This document shows, piece after piece, positions 35,343 through 45,761 of a stretch of DNA of 64,000 bases. The notes under the pieces are model-generated. The model worked only from the letters and a program-made list of their open reading frames with translations. It was not told where the DNA came from and did no database searches. Made by a program: the position numbers and the translations under genes. The number at the start of each line of letters is the position of its first letter. Position 1 is the stretch's first letter. Source of the stretch: Steromphala cineraria (Eukaryota > Mollusca > Gastropoda > Trochida > Trochidae); the NCBI GenBank assembly GCA_916613615.1, contig OU744727.1, positions 3,130,593 through 3,194,592 of the forward strand. The letters run 5' to 3'.

Positions 35343-36206
35343 ATGTAAAACAGTCCAGACTGATTGTAGCTAACTACGTAATTGTACTGTTGACCAATGG
35401 CTGTCATGGCCAATCACACAAATGAGTCTGTCAGTCCATTCAACTGAAAAAAGAGATTGAAACTCCCCCTTTGAGGACTTAATACTTAAGAGAAAATTGA
35501 AGCTTAAATGAGAAATTATGCATATTTGAGATGGACAACGCGGTTAATTTTTCTCTAAATTTGGTTGGTATCGTTTCTTGCATTCTGGTTTAATTACATC
35601 ACACTATAATTTATCAATCTATATTCATCTTTCTCAAGTTTTACATTTTGACACATTTATTACCACATATCATTATATTCTCACAAACCCATTTTTTTCT
35701 TAATGTCGTTATAGTATATATAAGCCATTTGTGTTCAAATAAATGGTATACATTACGAACTATCTAGATTGAATCTTTCCTTACTCGACTTTTAAACCTC
35801 CTGAACCTGAAATTAGATGTACTTTATTATAAATGTTCCAACTAATCTACGGATAGAGAAATATATCAGATAATGTTGTCGTTCTCCAATCTGAAGCTGC
35901 GTGAAGCTGTTTAACATACTACTATTTTGATAATTCCAATGACATTCGACCCTCAAGGGTACATCTATTAGATAGTGATACTCTTTCTTTAACAAAACTA
36001 AGTGGATTTACCCGGGTACACCGTAGCCATTTAACAAGAGATTTACCATTTCTACGTTTAAAAATATGTTTAATAATCAATCTTAAATTAATCACAACAT
36101 GTGAGATATAAGATAATTCATTTGAATGTTTTTAAAGCTTTTGGTCATATAAAACTTGACTATTCATCTTCTTCATGTCATTGCAATACTTGCCTACAAA
36201 GGTTTT

Positions 36207-36661
36207 TTAAAATGTCATTAGTTTAACATCTGTTTGTAATGAATGATAATTAAGTCATCATTTTTGCATCTTGGAGAAATAAAGTATAGTGATTATTTAA
36301 GTTCGAAAAGCAGAAGAACATTCATATATCTATTCGACTTTTCTTGATATGAATGTCACAGTTCTATTGAGGTAGGTGTTTTCCAGAGGTATTGGCCAAG
36401 AGAAACAAATTCGTTCATGTAAACTACATCTGTTGTTACCCGCTGTATTTCAGCAATTACTTATATGTGACACCTGGTGCAATCTGCCGATAATGAAGTG
36501 GAACAATGATATAAAAGTGACTAAAGCATTCATAAAATATAACCCTGTGATACACACAATGCCAATATGCCATCAAATGGAATCCGATCTAATGAAAGAT
36601 TTAGGTGAATTAAGATGAGATGTATAAATATTCATGTATTGGACAGGTATTAGGATAGGAT
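36207..36661 (+). repeat. Segment homologous to the 1.75-kb spacer (unit A)
   Basis: Aligns with the spacer that follows the poly(A) region in short units (from AAATGTC..TTAGTTTAACATCTG to GATAGCCTTT), with about 80% identity by eye. It shows that long and short units share a common spacer core. Confidence 0.88.
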
Positions 36662-36961
36662 GATAGCCTTTTGCAAATACCTTTTCTTAAAAATATTTTG
36701 TTAAACTATATTGAATTGATTGTCTAATGGCAGGCTATGAGTTCACTGTCGATAGTCATTTCACATTTTCCCTTGTTCCTGGTTTTCCGAAAAGACTTCT
36801 AGGGCCATATTGGTAGTATACTGTAGAATATAACCATTTCCAATGTAGTGACAGCCAGAGCTCGTCGTCATTTATTGGCTTGAAGTTTGATTTTTTAATA
36901 AACTTCGAGTGTGATGTGTTGATTATCAATAAGGATTACCTCGTTAATATGCTTGAGTACT

Positions 36962-38527
36962 TTGTTGATTTTCGCAGAGCAAAGTAAATAGAGATCTTCT
37001 TTGGTTTGTTCTTTTATCTCATAATATTCATGGTTCTATGTTCAATATCATTAAAGATATGTATTCGAAAACCAAAGTTGGTGTTAAAATAAATAATTTT
37101 AATGTTACTGAATATTTTGATTTTATGAGTGGAGTTAGACAAGGTTGTATACTAAGTCCATTGTTGTTTGCATTGTTTGTTAATCAGTTGAATAGTGAAA
37201 TAACCACTTGTGAAGATAGGGGTGTATTCATTGACTCGGAGTTCATGGAACTGTATTTGCTTTTGTATGCAGATGATTTGTGTTTGTTTGGAGATTCTGT
37301 CGTTAGCCTTCAGAAAAAGATCAATATCTTATTTGAGTTTTGTAAAAAATGGGGGTTGTCTGTAAATTTCGAGAAAACGGAGGTATTGGTGTTCAGAAAT
37401 GGTGGTAAGCTAAGGCAGTATGAGTCATGGTATTTTGGTGATCATAAATTAAAAATTGCATCATATTATAATTATCTTGGTTTGTTGTTCTCAAATAGAC
37501 TCTCTTGGTCTAAATCTAACTAATAAGGCTAATAATGCACTTTCTTTAGTTAAAGTTTTTGCTAGAAGATTTAAAAATATTCCTCCAGCCGTTTTGTTTA
37601 AAAATTTTGATGATCATTTTGTATGCCTCAGAAATTTGGGGTTTTCAGCAATGGCATGTTGTCGAACAGTTTCATATCAGATTTTGCAAATATGTCCTGG
37701 GTGTAAGCTATAAGTGCTCAAATGTTGCTGTCCTGGCGGAATGTGGTAGAAATTATATTTTTGTTGATACCTTAGTACGTGGTATAAAGTATTGGTTCAA
37801 AGTTTTACATTATCCAAGGAATAGATATCCTAAGCAGTGTTATATTATGCTATATAATCTTGATAAAGTTGGTAGGAAAACTTGGTTATATTTTGTTCGA
37901 ACTATTTTATTCAATTATGGTTTTGGTTTCGTTTGGATAGCTCAAGGTGTTGGTAATGAGCAACAGTTTTTGAAAGACTTTTATTTAAGAATTTATGATT
38001 GTCATAAACAATTGTTATTTTCTGAAATTTCCAAGTGTTCATCACTAGATGTTTATTCATGTATCAAAACTGTATTTTGCAGCGAACCATATCTTACTTT
38101 TTTAAATCTAAAGAAGCAAGGCGTAGAATTACATTGTTACGAATTGGTGCACTACCCATATATAAAAATACTGGTAGATTTGACAGACTTCCTAGGAACC
38201 AACGTCTTTGTCATATTTGTAACAATAATTATGTTGAAAATGAATTTCACTTTTTATTTGAATGCAAAATTTATCATGATTTACGCAGCAAATACTTTAA
38301 ACATTTGCCATATCATATTACTCAACAATACTTTTTTAACATGTTGATGTGCACTGATCATTCAATTACACTGGACTGTTCTAACTATATTAATGATTCA
38401 TTATCGCTACGCTCTCTTTATACTTGATTGTCCATCTTCCACTACCATAAATTATGCATTGTTTTTGTTATTTTGTATTGTACGTGGGCCCAAGGCCTTA
38501 TACGAAATAAACTTGATTTGATTTGAT
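36962..38527 (+). mobile_element. 5'-truncated LINE with 9-bp target-site duplication
   Basis: Bounded by TTGAGTACT at 36953-36961 and again at 38528-38536; unit B lacks the insertion. The plus strand encodes reverse transcriptase motifs GVRQGCILSPLLF and YADD (37267-37278), then, across frameshifts near 37520 and 38090, the C-terminal region with C-x2-C-x9-H-x4-C near 38206-38262. The 3' end has AATAAA followed by a (TTGAT)n tail, typical of LINE clades with short-repeat tails. It is inactive: 5' truncated and frameshifted. Confidence 0.92.
37038..38427 (+). pseudogene. Frameshifted LINE reverse transcriptase
   Basis: Three consecutive frames (37038-37523, about 37456-37650 and 37559-38140, then about 38095-38427) together cover the end of the polymerase. 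The catalytic YADD is intact, but the front of the domain and the endonuclease are missing and at least two frameshifts break it. Confidence 0.85.
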
Positions 38528-38568
38528 TTGAGTACTCGAATACTCATAGAACTCCTACTAGCACGATC

Positions 38569-38795
38569 TAGTTGACAATGTTAATTGATTGTTGTTTTAA
38601 GTAAATGACACAGTGTGTCCCATTGTTTGATAAGACTAATTGATGATTTCCTAAATCATGCCCAGTACTCGAGGACCCGTGGAAGTCCTTATAGTATGAT
38701 TGTAGTTGACAGTTTTAATTGATTGTTTGTTTAAGTAAATGACACACTGTGTCTTATTGTGTGACATGACTAATTGTTGATTTTATCAATCATGC
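38569..38795 (+). repeat. 134-bp-period duplication of upstream element (unit B)
   Basis: TAGTTGAC..TTAATTGATTG..AAGTAAATGACACA..TGTGTC is present at 38569-38662 and again at 38703-38795; the same arrangement occurs in unit C (44757 and 44891). Short units have a single copy of this segment, about 250 bp before their ATG. The proximal copy is the better match to short units. Confidence 0.85.
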
Positions 38796-38980
38796 CTAAT
38801 CAATTTGAGAACTGTCAACATCTCTTGATGCATGACTCCTAATATGTCAATAACATTGAGATTAAGCTGTCATATACCATATATAATCACTGAGATCTAA
38901 GATACAAACCATTCACCGTTAACTATTGACTTGCATTAACCACAGTAATCATTTTACAATATCTTGCAATATTCATCAAC

Positions 38981-39571
38981 ATGGCTGGACAACACTTCAG
39001 ACCTTTGGTTGATTATGACTTCGATGACAGTTTCAACTCCTTGACTGAAATAATTACTGATGACAGTTACCTGCCCTTGGTTGATTACTCCATGGATGAG
39101 AGTAGTTTCGCCATAGACGACAATAAACATCACACCAGCAACGTCCTTGATCAAACCCTTGAAAGTCTCAAATCCCACCTTGCATCGATGAACACGACGA
39201 TCAACGAGGACATGTGTTGCCGTCTCAGACGTCGTGTGCAATTAGGAGAGCAGAAGAAGATTCAGCAGAGAAGAGTTTCCTTGATTCTTGAGACCGAGAA
39301 GAACCAGGAAGAGGAGAGGAAGGTCAAGGTCATCCAGAACGTTACCAAGGTTACCAAGAGATGTTCCAAGAAGCTTTCTTGTGCTCCTTTTGACTCAGAC
39401 TTCTTCAGAAGATTCAGTCCTCGTCGCACGAGTCTGAGAGGACCAGCCCAGAGACGACCTCTGAAGAAGTCGCCTTGTCCTCTGAAATTGGGCAAGATGA
39501 CTCCAAGAAGACAGTCTACCATCGATTACCTGTTGTTCAGCGAGAGACTGTGCTTCAAACCAGCTGAGTGA
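38981..39571 (+). CDS. Array protein copy 16 (diverged, 196 aa)
   Basis: Same length as the short-unit protein but with about 15 substitutions: V2A, R3G, R5H, E13D, L14F, E16D, S24I, E28D, V68A, A69S, S148R, K157Q, L164S, S171G, A180T. Acidic residues in the N-terminal motifs are replaced E-to-D, and all three RRxS sites and both S/T-P-x-R sites are retained. TATATAAT at 38880-38887 is a stronger TATA than in short units. The poly(A) position reads ATTATA (39671-39676). Coding sequence is far more similar to short-unit copies than the flanks are, pointing to purifying selection or gene conversion limited to the gene. Confidence 0.83.
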   Translation: MAGQHFRPLVDYDFDDSFNSLTEIITDDSYLPLVDYSMDESSFAIDDNKHHTSNVLDQTLESLKSHLASMNTTINEDMCCRLRRRVQLGEQKKIQQRRVSLILETEKNQEEERKVKVIQNVTKVTKRCSKKLSCAPFDSDFFRRFSPRRTSLRGPAQRRPLKKSPCPLKLGKMTPRRQSTIDYLLFSERLCFKPAE

Positions 39572-40347
39572 AGCAAAGCAGTTGGACCTATTACTTTATG
39601 TTGTTATTATCATTACATTGTTACTTCTTGCTGTTGGTGCTATCATTGATGTTGATTTAGAAAATTGAGAATTATATTTGTTCCAAAAAATATTGTATTT
39701 TTTTGTTTCTTTCAAATGACTTTTCACCTTAAAACTTCTCCTAACATTCAGATGAGAACATTTTGCAAAGGATACCATCCATTTATCATAAAACGTACGA
39801 TTTGCAACAGATTTCTTAAAGACAATTGATTTATAGTCTGATGTATCATTTCGGCAGAAGGTTGTTGACAGTTGTAGCCTAACTTTGGTTGACAATTTAT
39901 GAGAACATTTCCCTAGAGCAAACCACTATAGCTGGGTCATCTCAGGACATGCTCAAATGTTAAATTATAGCAATGACTTAGACGACATATAGATTATGTG
40001 TTGAGATAAGCTACGGCCATATTGAGGGATGTCAACTTCAACAAGGAGAACACGAAAAGATTTTCTAGAACTTGTCACGTATCCATCTGTTTTGGAATCT
40101 AATGTGGATCCAGTAACGTACGACTCGGAGAAACTTAACACCATGACTGAAATGTAAGTCTGATATTGATAACTTCTTGTTTAACGAATAAGCTCGTTTC
40201 AAACAAGCCAAGGAGGGTTTCTTATAATAAACAATTCAGTCTCCATAGCTGACTTTTCAATATTTCTCTGCGCAAGCTCTGCAGCGTCCTGCACCTGAAC
40301 TTTCCAGTCAGTTTAGAATATTATGGCTCAACGTCACAAGCCCTTAA

Positions 40348-40691
40348 AGGTTTTTTGATAAATTTATTTTCTAAATGTTTCACTGATTATTGTAAGTTCA
40401 TGCTAAATGTATTATTTTGACAGTGTCAGAAATATCAATACACAAGCCAATCATCCATTGTCAGAGGACAAATTACGAAGTTTCATATAAAATCAATTGG
40501 CGGCCATTTTGTGTGAACACCTTTAATTCATTTTTTGTGAGAAAAAGGAATCGCATGGCTAAACTTTACATGATATATTTGAAATATTACTGCTCCATTT
40601 AGTTAAAATACATTTCCTTTCAATTGGAACCATTAATTTTCATTTTCCTGACATCACCTTTTATTCCCCATAAAACCGTGCTACTGCCCCT
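40348..40691 (+). mobile_element. MITE with TTAA duplication (unit B only)
   Basis: Inserted at CCCTTAATGAAC, which is uninterrupted in units A and C; TTAA flanks both sides here (40344-40347 and 40692-40695). The right end CGTGCTACTGCCCCT matches the family; the left end is altered (AGGTTTTTTGATAAA). 344 bp, no coding potential. Confidence 0.88.
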
Positions 40692-41542
40692 TTAATGAAC
40701 TAGTGATAGAAACAAACATAAGTACATAAAATAGACAAAATAATATGGTTTATTCAAATAGTTTTTTTTAATGAATTTCACCTATCTATAATGGTTTCCG
40801 TTTGGGCAATCAATGTTGATACTGAAAACACTCCCTCTTTAGAACCAGCAAAGTAAAAAAGACATATATAAATGCATATTATTTACTGATGTGTCAAATT
40901 AGAACAACTTTGTAACAATATCAGAAAATAGTTTTCTTAAAAGATCACATATAACATTGAAAATCAATATCATTGACTCATGATTATGGGTTAAGTGCCG
41001 ATGAATCTGCCACAAGTTTTAAGGGTCTCAAATAATCAGCTGTAACACAATATTACAATTATCCCATGTGTTATAGTCTAAAATAGCCTGTTACATTATA
41101 TCATAATGTGCTAACTGTGTACGTTTGAATTATCGGCGCATTATCATCCACGTTAGACGGAAGGTTGAAGACGAGTTGACGACAAGACAGGGTCTGAGTG
41201 TGATGACAAGTGACTTACAGTTTCCTTTCCATCTGGTCTGCACTTGAATTGAAGAAAACATCCATTCATTATATTATGTCTCCTTGAGGGAAGTGCGTTT
41301 TATCTTGAGATAGAATTATCTCTGTTCAGACTGTGGTAACATTTAAAGAAGAAGAGGTTATACAAAAATATTGAGGTCATTTTCAGGTAAATGCCATTGT
41401 CATCTATTAATGTTGGAAGATTTTACTTGAAAAAAGCTGTGATATTCAAATGATAATTAGACTATACTGGTTATCGTCGTCTAATGATATTTACCTTTCA
41501 TGGTTCAATGTATAATAACTGTCTCCCAATAATCTTTACTTG

Positions 41543-41815
41543 AAAGGGGCAGTAGCACATTTTTGGGAAATTTTAGTTGTACGTTAATGCTAAATGTATT
41601 CTTATGATAGACAGAAAAAGTCTGTTGGTGGCCATTTTCGTGTGAATACCTTTAATTACATTTCTGTAAGAAAAAGGAATCGCATGGCTAAACCTTATAT
41701 TATATATTTCATTTATTACTGCTTCATTTAGTTTAGATACATTGCCTCTTGGAACCATTTATTTTCATATTCCTGACATCACCTTATATTCACCCTAAAA
41801 CCTATTACTACCCCT
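41543..41815 (+). mobile_element. MITE, GGGGCAGTAGCAC family (unit B, internally deleted)
   Basis: Orthologous to the unit A element at 35011; about 60 bp shorter owing to a deletion after TATTCTTATGATAG. Confidence 0.85.
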
Positions 41816-41979
41816 TATGTAAAACACTCCAGACTAATTGTAGCTAACTAAGTAATTGTACTGTTGACGTCATGGCCAATCACACAAATGAGTCTGTCAA
41901 TTCAACTAAAAAAAGAGATTGAAACTCCCCCTTTAAGGACTTAACACTTTAGCGTATATTGAAGCTTAAATAAGAAATG

Positions 41980-42657
41980 TTATCTTACCTTACAGTAAAA
42001 TACTCGTTTTTGATTGGCTGACGATCGACTCGTTTTATCTTATGTACCCCGGACACTCACCTCTCACGATGTACAAATTTCATGTACCCCGCTGCCATAG
42101 CAACAGCTCCTCTCCGAGAAGAGGTGTCGCATAACATTAACATGACGTTACCAAATGACGCACGCGGTGTGCAGAGTTTACATAATTTCGATTAGCCGTT
42201 TTCGTGATTATTAATTATAGATTTGTTTTCCCATAATTCTATGTTTTATTTGGAAACAAATTTCTCATTGCATTACTTGCACATGCCATAGAATTAAAAT
42301 CAAATAGTTCTTAAGCATGTTTAGGCTAGTAGTTTTACGTTACTCGATTCATAACATTTCGGTCGGGTTGGATGACGCCATTTTGTTTACATTAGGTGTC
42401 AAGGGCGTTCAAGCGGTGATGGCTCATCCGTTAACGGCAATCAAAAGAAATGAATATATTTTCTTCTGACATGACATCTAATAAAAAAAAAATCTGTCTG
42501 ACGGTAAGATAAAATCGTTGTATGCTTCTCCCTCGGATAATACGGTCTGATGTACCATCTTTGTAGAAATGTCAGCCCTCGCCTTGCGGCTCAGGCAACA
42601 TTTCTACAAAGATGGTACATCAGACCGTATTACCCTCGTGAGAAGCAAACAGCTTAT
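41980..42657. mobile_element. 0.68-kb insert with inverted repeats (unit B only)
   Basis: Absent from units A and C, where the sequence runs directly from AAGAAATG into ATGCAGCAGG. The left edge TTATCTTACC is matched by GGTAAGATAA at 42503-42512. Beyond that lies a strong hairpin (42524-42646). No reading frame of note. Likely a non-autonomous foldback or TIR element; family not recognised. Confidence 0.65.
42524..42646. repeat. Long hairpin with 35-bp perfect stem
   Basis: Arms 42538-42572 and 42598-42632 are perfect reverse complements, with a 25-nt loop. Outside them GCTTCTC (42524-42530) pairs with GAGAAGC (42640-42646) around a 7-nt internal mismatch. The perfection of the stem suggests recent origin or ongoing correction. 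Confidence 0.95.
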
Positions 42658-43351
42658 AATGTAGCAGGACCTTGTATATTTGAGATAGACAACGCGGTAA
42701 ATTTTCTCTAAATTTTGCTGGTATCGTTTCGTGCATTCTGGTTTAATTACATCACACTATACTTTATCAATCTATATTCATCTTTCTCAAGTTCTACATT
42801 TTGACACATATATAACCATATATCATTATTTTCTCACAAACCCATTTTTTCAAAAGTCGTTATAGTATATATAATCCATTTGTGTTCAAATAAATGGTAT
42901 ATATTACGAACTATCTAGATTGAATCTTTCCTTACTCGACTTCTAAACCTCCTGAACCTGAAATTAGATGTACTTTATTTTAAATGTTCAAACTAATCTA
43001 CGAATAGAGAAATATATCAGATAATGTTGTCGTTCTCCAACCTGAAGCTGCGTGAAGCTGTGAAACATACGACTATTTTGATAATTCCAATGATATTCGA
43101 CCCTCAAGGGTACATCTATTAGATAGTGATACTCTTTCTTTAACAAAACTAAGTGGATTCACCCTGGTACACCGTAGCCATTTAACAAGAGATTTACCAT
43201 TTCTACGTTTAAAGATATGTTTAAAAATCAATCTAAAATTAATCACAACATGTAAGATATAAGATAATTCATTTGAATGTTTTTAAAGCTTTTGGTCATA
43301 TAAAACTGAACTATTCATCTACTTCATGCCATTGCAATACTTGCATATAAA

Positions 43352-43810
43352 GGTTTTTTAAAATGTCATTAGTTTAACATCTGTTTGTAATGAATGATAA
43401 TTAAGTCATAATTTTTGCATCTTGCAATTGGAGAAATAAAGTATAGTGATTATTTAAGTTCGAAAAGCAGAAGAACTTGCATATATCTATCCCACTTTTC
43501 TTGATATGAATGTCACAGTTCTATTGAGGTAGGTGTTTTCCAGAGGCATTGGTCAAGAGAAACAAACTTCGTTTATTAAAACTACATGTAATGTTACCCG
43601 CTGTATTTCAGCAATTACCTTTATGTGTCATCTACCGCAATCTACCGATAGTGTAGTGGAACGATGACATAAAAGTGACTAAAGCATACATAAAATATAA
43701 ATCTGTGCTGCACACACCGCCAATATGCCATCTACTGAATTCGGACTAATGAAAGATTTAGGTAATTAAGATGAGCTGTATAAATATTCATGTATTGTAT
43801 ATAAAGATAC
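43352..43810 (+). repeat. Segment homologous to the 1.75-kb spacer (unit B)
   Basis: Counterpart of 36207-36661. It is followed by the 0.3-kb block (to about 44180) that in unit A is interrupted by the LINE. Confidence 0.85.
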
Positions 43811-44192
43811 GATGATAGCCTTTTACCAACACCTTTATTGAAAAGATATTGTTTAACCAAATTGAAGTCATTGTCCAATGGCAGGCTATGAGTTCACTGT
43901 CGATAGTCATTTCACATTTTCCCTTGTTCCTGGTTCCCCGAAAAGATTTCTAGGGCCATATCGGTAGTATACTGTAGAATATAACCATTTCCTATGTAGT
44001 GACAGCCAGAGCTCGTCGTCATTCATTGGCTTGAAGTTTGATTTTGTAATAAACGCAGAGGATTTATTTGTAAAAGCCTCTTACAACAACACCTCTGGGT
44101 AGTATATTCTTCGAGTGTGATGTGTTGATTATCAATAAGGATTACCTCGTTAATATGCTTGAATACTCGAATACTCACAGAACTCCTACTAG

Positions 44193-44387
44193 TCAAGTCA
44201 AGTCAAGTTTATTTCTCATAAGTCATGAAATTATGACATAGAGTGAACAAATAATAAAAAAAGTAGTATTACATACATATTAATGGAGCATACGCGATCC
44301 ATATTTGATATAAAGTGCAATTTTAACAAGTATTGGTTTATATGTGATGGACATCAGTGAGATAAATTTCTCTATGGATGAATGTTT

Positions 44388-44428
<41 letters not shown>

Positions 44429-44743
44429 TGTGGTTTATTATAGTGTCACAAGTTAAGTATACAAAGTTAAAAACATATGTAGGAGTCATAAAAGATACTT
44501 AACAACCAGCCATTTTTTGGCTTACGAGACACTTTACAATATAAAAGCTAAGATATATTATTTACATAAAACATATAGGTAAAAAGGTATAAAAAGTAGA
44601 ATTTATAAAAATAATTACAATAATACGCAGGAAGATATTTGTGTCTTAATTCGTTAAACATATTACAATCTAAAATAAAATGAAGCTCGTCACCGATCTT
44701 ACACTTACATGAAGGGCGTAATCTATATTCTTTATCAATTTTA
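44193..44743 (-). mobile_element. 5'-truncated LINE fragment with 6-bp duplication
   Basis: Bounded by TACTAG at 44187-44192 and 44744-44749; the corresponding site in front of copy 16 (CTCCTACTAGCACGAT) is empty. On the minus strand it ends in AATAAA and a (CTTGA)n tail, and its 5' end encodes a polymerase C-terminus with C-x-C-x6-H-x4-C (CKCKIGDELHFILDC, about 44680-44730). It contains a (GACA)n microsatellite at 44388-44428. Confidence 0.87.
44388..44428. repeat. (GACA)n microsatellite
   Basis: About ten perfect tetranucleotide copies inside the LINE fragment. Confidence 0.97.
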
Positions 44744-45067
44744 TACTAGCACGATGTAGTTGACAGTGTTAATTGATTGTTGTGTTAAGTCAATGACACA
44801 GTGTGTCCCATTGTTTGATAAGACTAATTGATGATTTCCTCAATCATGCCCAGTACTCGAGGACCCGTGGAAGTCCTTATAGTATGATTGTAGTTGACGA
44901 TGTTAATTGATTGTTTGTTTAAGTAAATGACACACTGTGTCTTATTGTGTGACATGACTAATTGTTGATTTGATCAATCATGCCTAATCAATTTGAGAAC
45001 TGTCAACATCTCTTGATGCATGACTCCTAATATGTCAATAACATTGAGATTAAGCTGTCATATACCA

Positions 45068-45170
45068 TATATAATCACTGAGATCTAAGATACAAACCAT
45101 TCACCGTTAACTATTGACTTGCATTAACCAAATTAATCAGTTTACAACATCTTTTGCAATATTCATCAAG
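45068..45170 (+). promoter_or_regulatory. Core promoter and leader of copy 17
   Basis: TATATAAT at 45068-45075, 103 bp before the ATG, in sequence conserved with copies 1-16. The leader lacks the CACGGTTGACTCTTGGAC form of short units (CACCGTTAACTATTGAC here). Start context CATCAAGATGG, with A at -3 and G at +4. Confidence 0.65.
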
Positions 45171-45761
45171 ATGGCTAGACAACACTTTAGACCTTTGGTT
45201 GATTATGACTTCGATGACAGTTTCAACTCCTTGACTGAAATAATTACTGATGACAGTTACCTGCCCTTGGTTGATTACTCAATGGATGAAAGTAGTTTCG
45301 CCATAGACGACAATAAACACCACACCAGCAACGTCCTTGATCAAACCCTTGAAAGTCTCAAATCTCATCTTGTAGCAATAAACACGACGATCAACGAGGA
45401 CATGTGTTGCCGTCTCAGACGTCGTGTGCAACTAGGAGAGCAGAAGAAGATTCAGCAGAGAAGAGTTTCCTTGATTCTTGAGACCGAGAAGAACCAGGAA
45501 GAGGAGAGGAAGGTCAAGGTCATCCAGAACGTTACCAAGGTTACCAAGAGATGTTCCAAGAAGCTTTCTTGTGCTCCTTTTGACTCAGACTTCTTCAGAA
45601 GATTCAGTCCAAGTCGCACGAGTCTGAGAGGACAAGCCAAGAGACGACCTCTGAAGAAGTCGCCTTGTCCTCTGAAATTGGGCAAGATGACTCCAAGAAG
45701 ACAGTCTGCCATCGATTACCTGTTGTTCAGCGAGAGACTGTGCTTCAAACCAGCTGAGTGA
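45171..45761 (+). CDS. Array protein copy 17 (diverged, 196 aa)
   Basis: Rightmost copy. The frame is open upstream to 45114, but the start is set at 45171 because it aligns with every other copy and has the best context. It shares V2A, R5H, E13D, L14F, E16D, S24I, E28D, L164S and S171G with copy 16 and has private M70I and P155Q. RRxS and S/T-P-x-R sites are intact. ATTAAA poly(A) variant at 45863-45868. Confidence 0.83.
   Translation: MARQHFRPLVDYDFDDSFNSLTEIITDDSYLPLVDYSMDESSFAIDDNKHHTSNVLDQTLESLKSHLVAINTTINEDMCCRLRRRVQLGEQKKIQQRRVSLILETEKNQEEERKVKVIQNVTKVTKRCSKKLSCAPFDSDFFRRFSPSRTSLRGQAKRRPLKKSPCPLKLGKMTPRRQSAIDYLLFSERLCFKPAE

Larger units (their letters stand above)
33389..36206. repeat. 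3' block of long unit A
   Basis: Noncoding block shared with units B and C and absent from 1.75-kb units. It contains one MITE (35011-35342) and two short minus-strand reading frames with partial conservation (about 33520-33752 and 34023-34136). No intact gene is supportable. The function of the block is unknown. Confidence 0.75.
39572..43351. repeat. 3' block of long unit B
   Basis: Homologous to 33389-36206 and 45762-48469, enlarged by a TTAA MITE (40348-40691) and a 0.68-kb insert (41980-42657). No gene supported. Confidence 0.75.
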
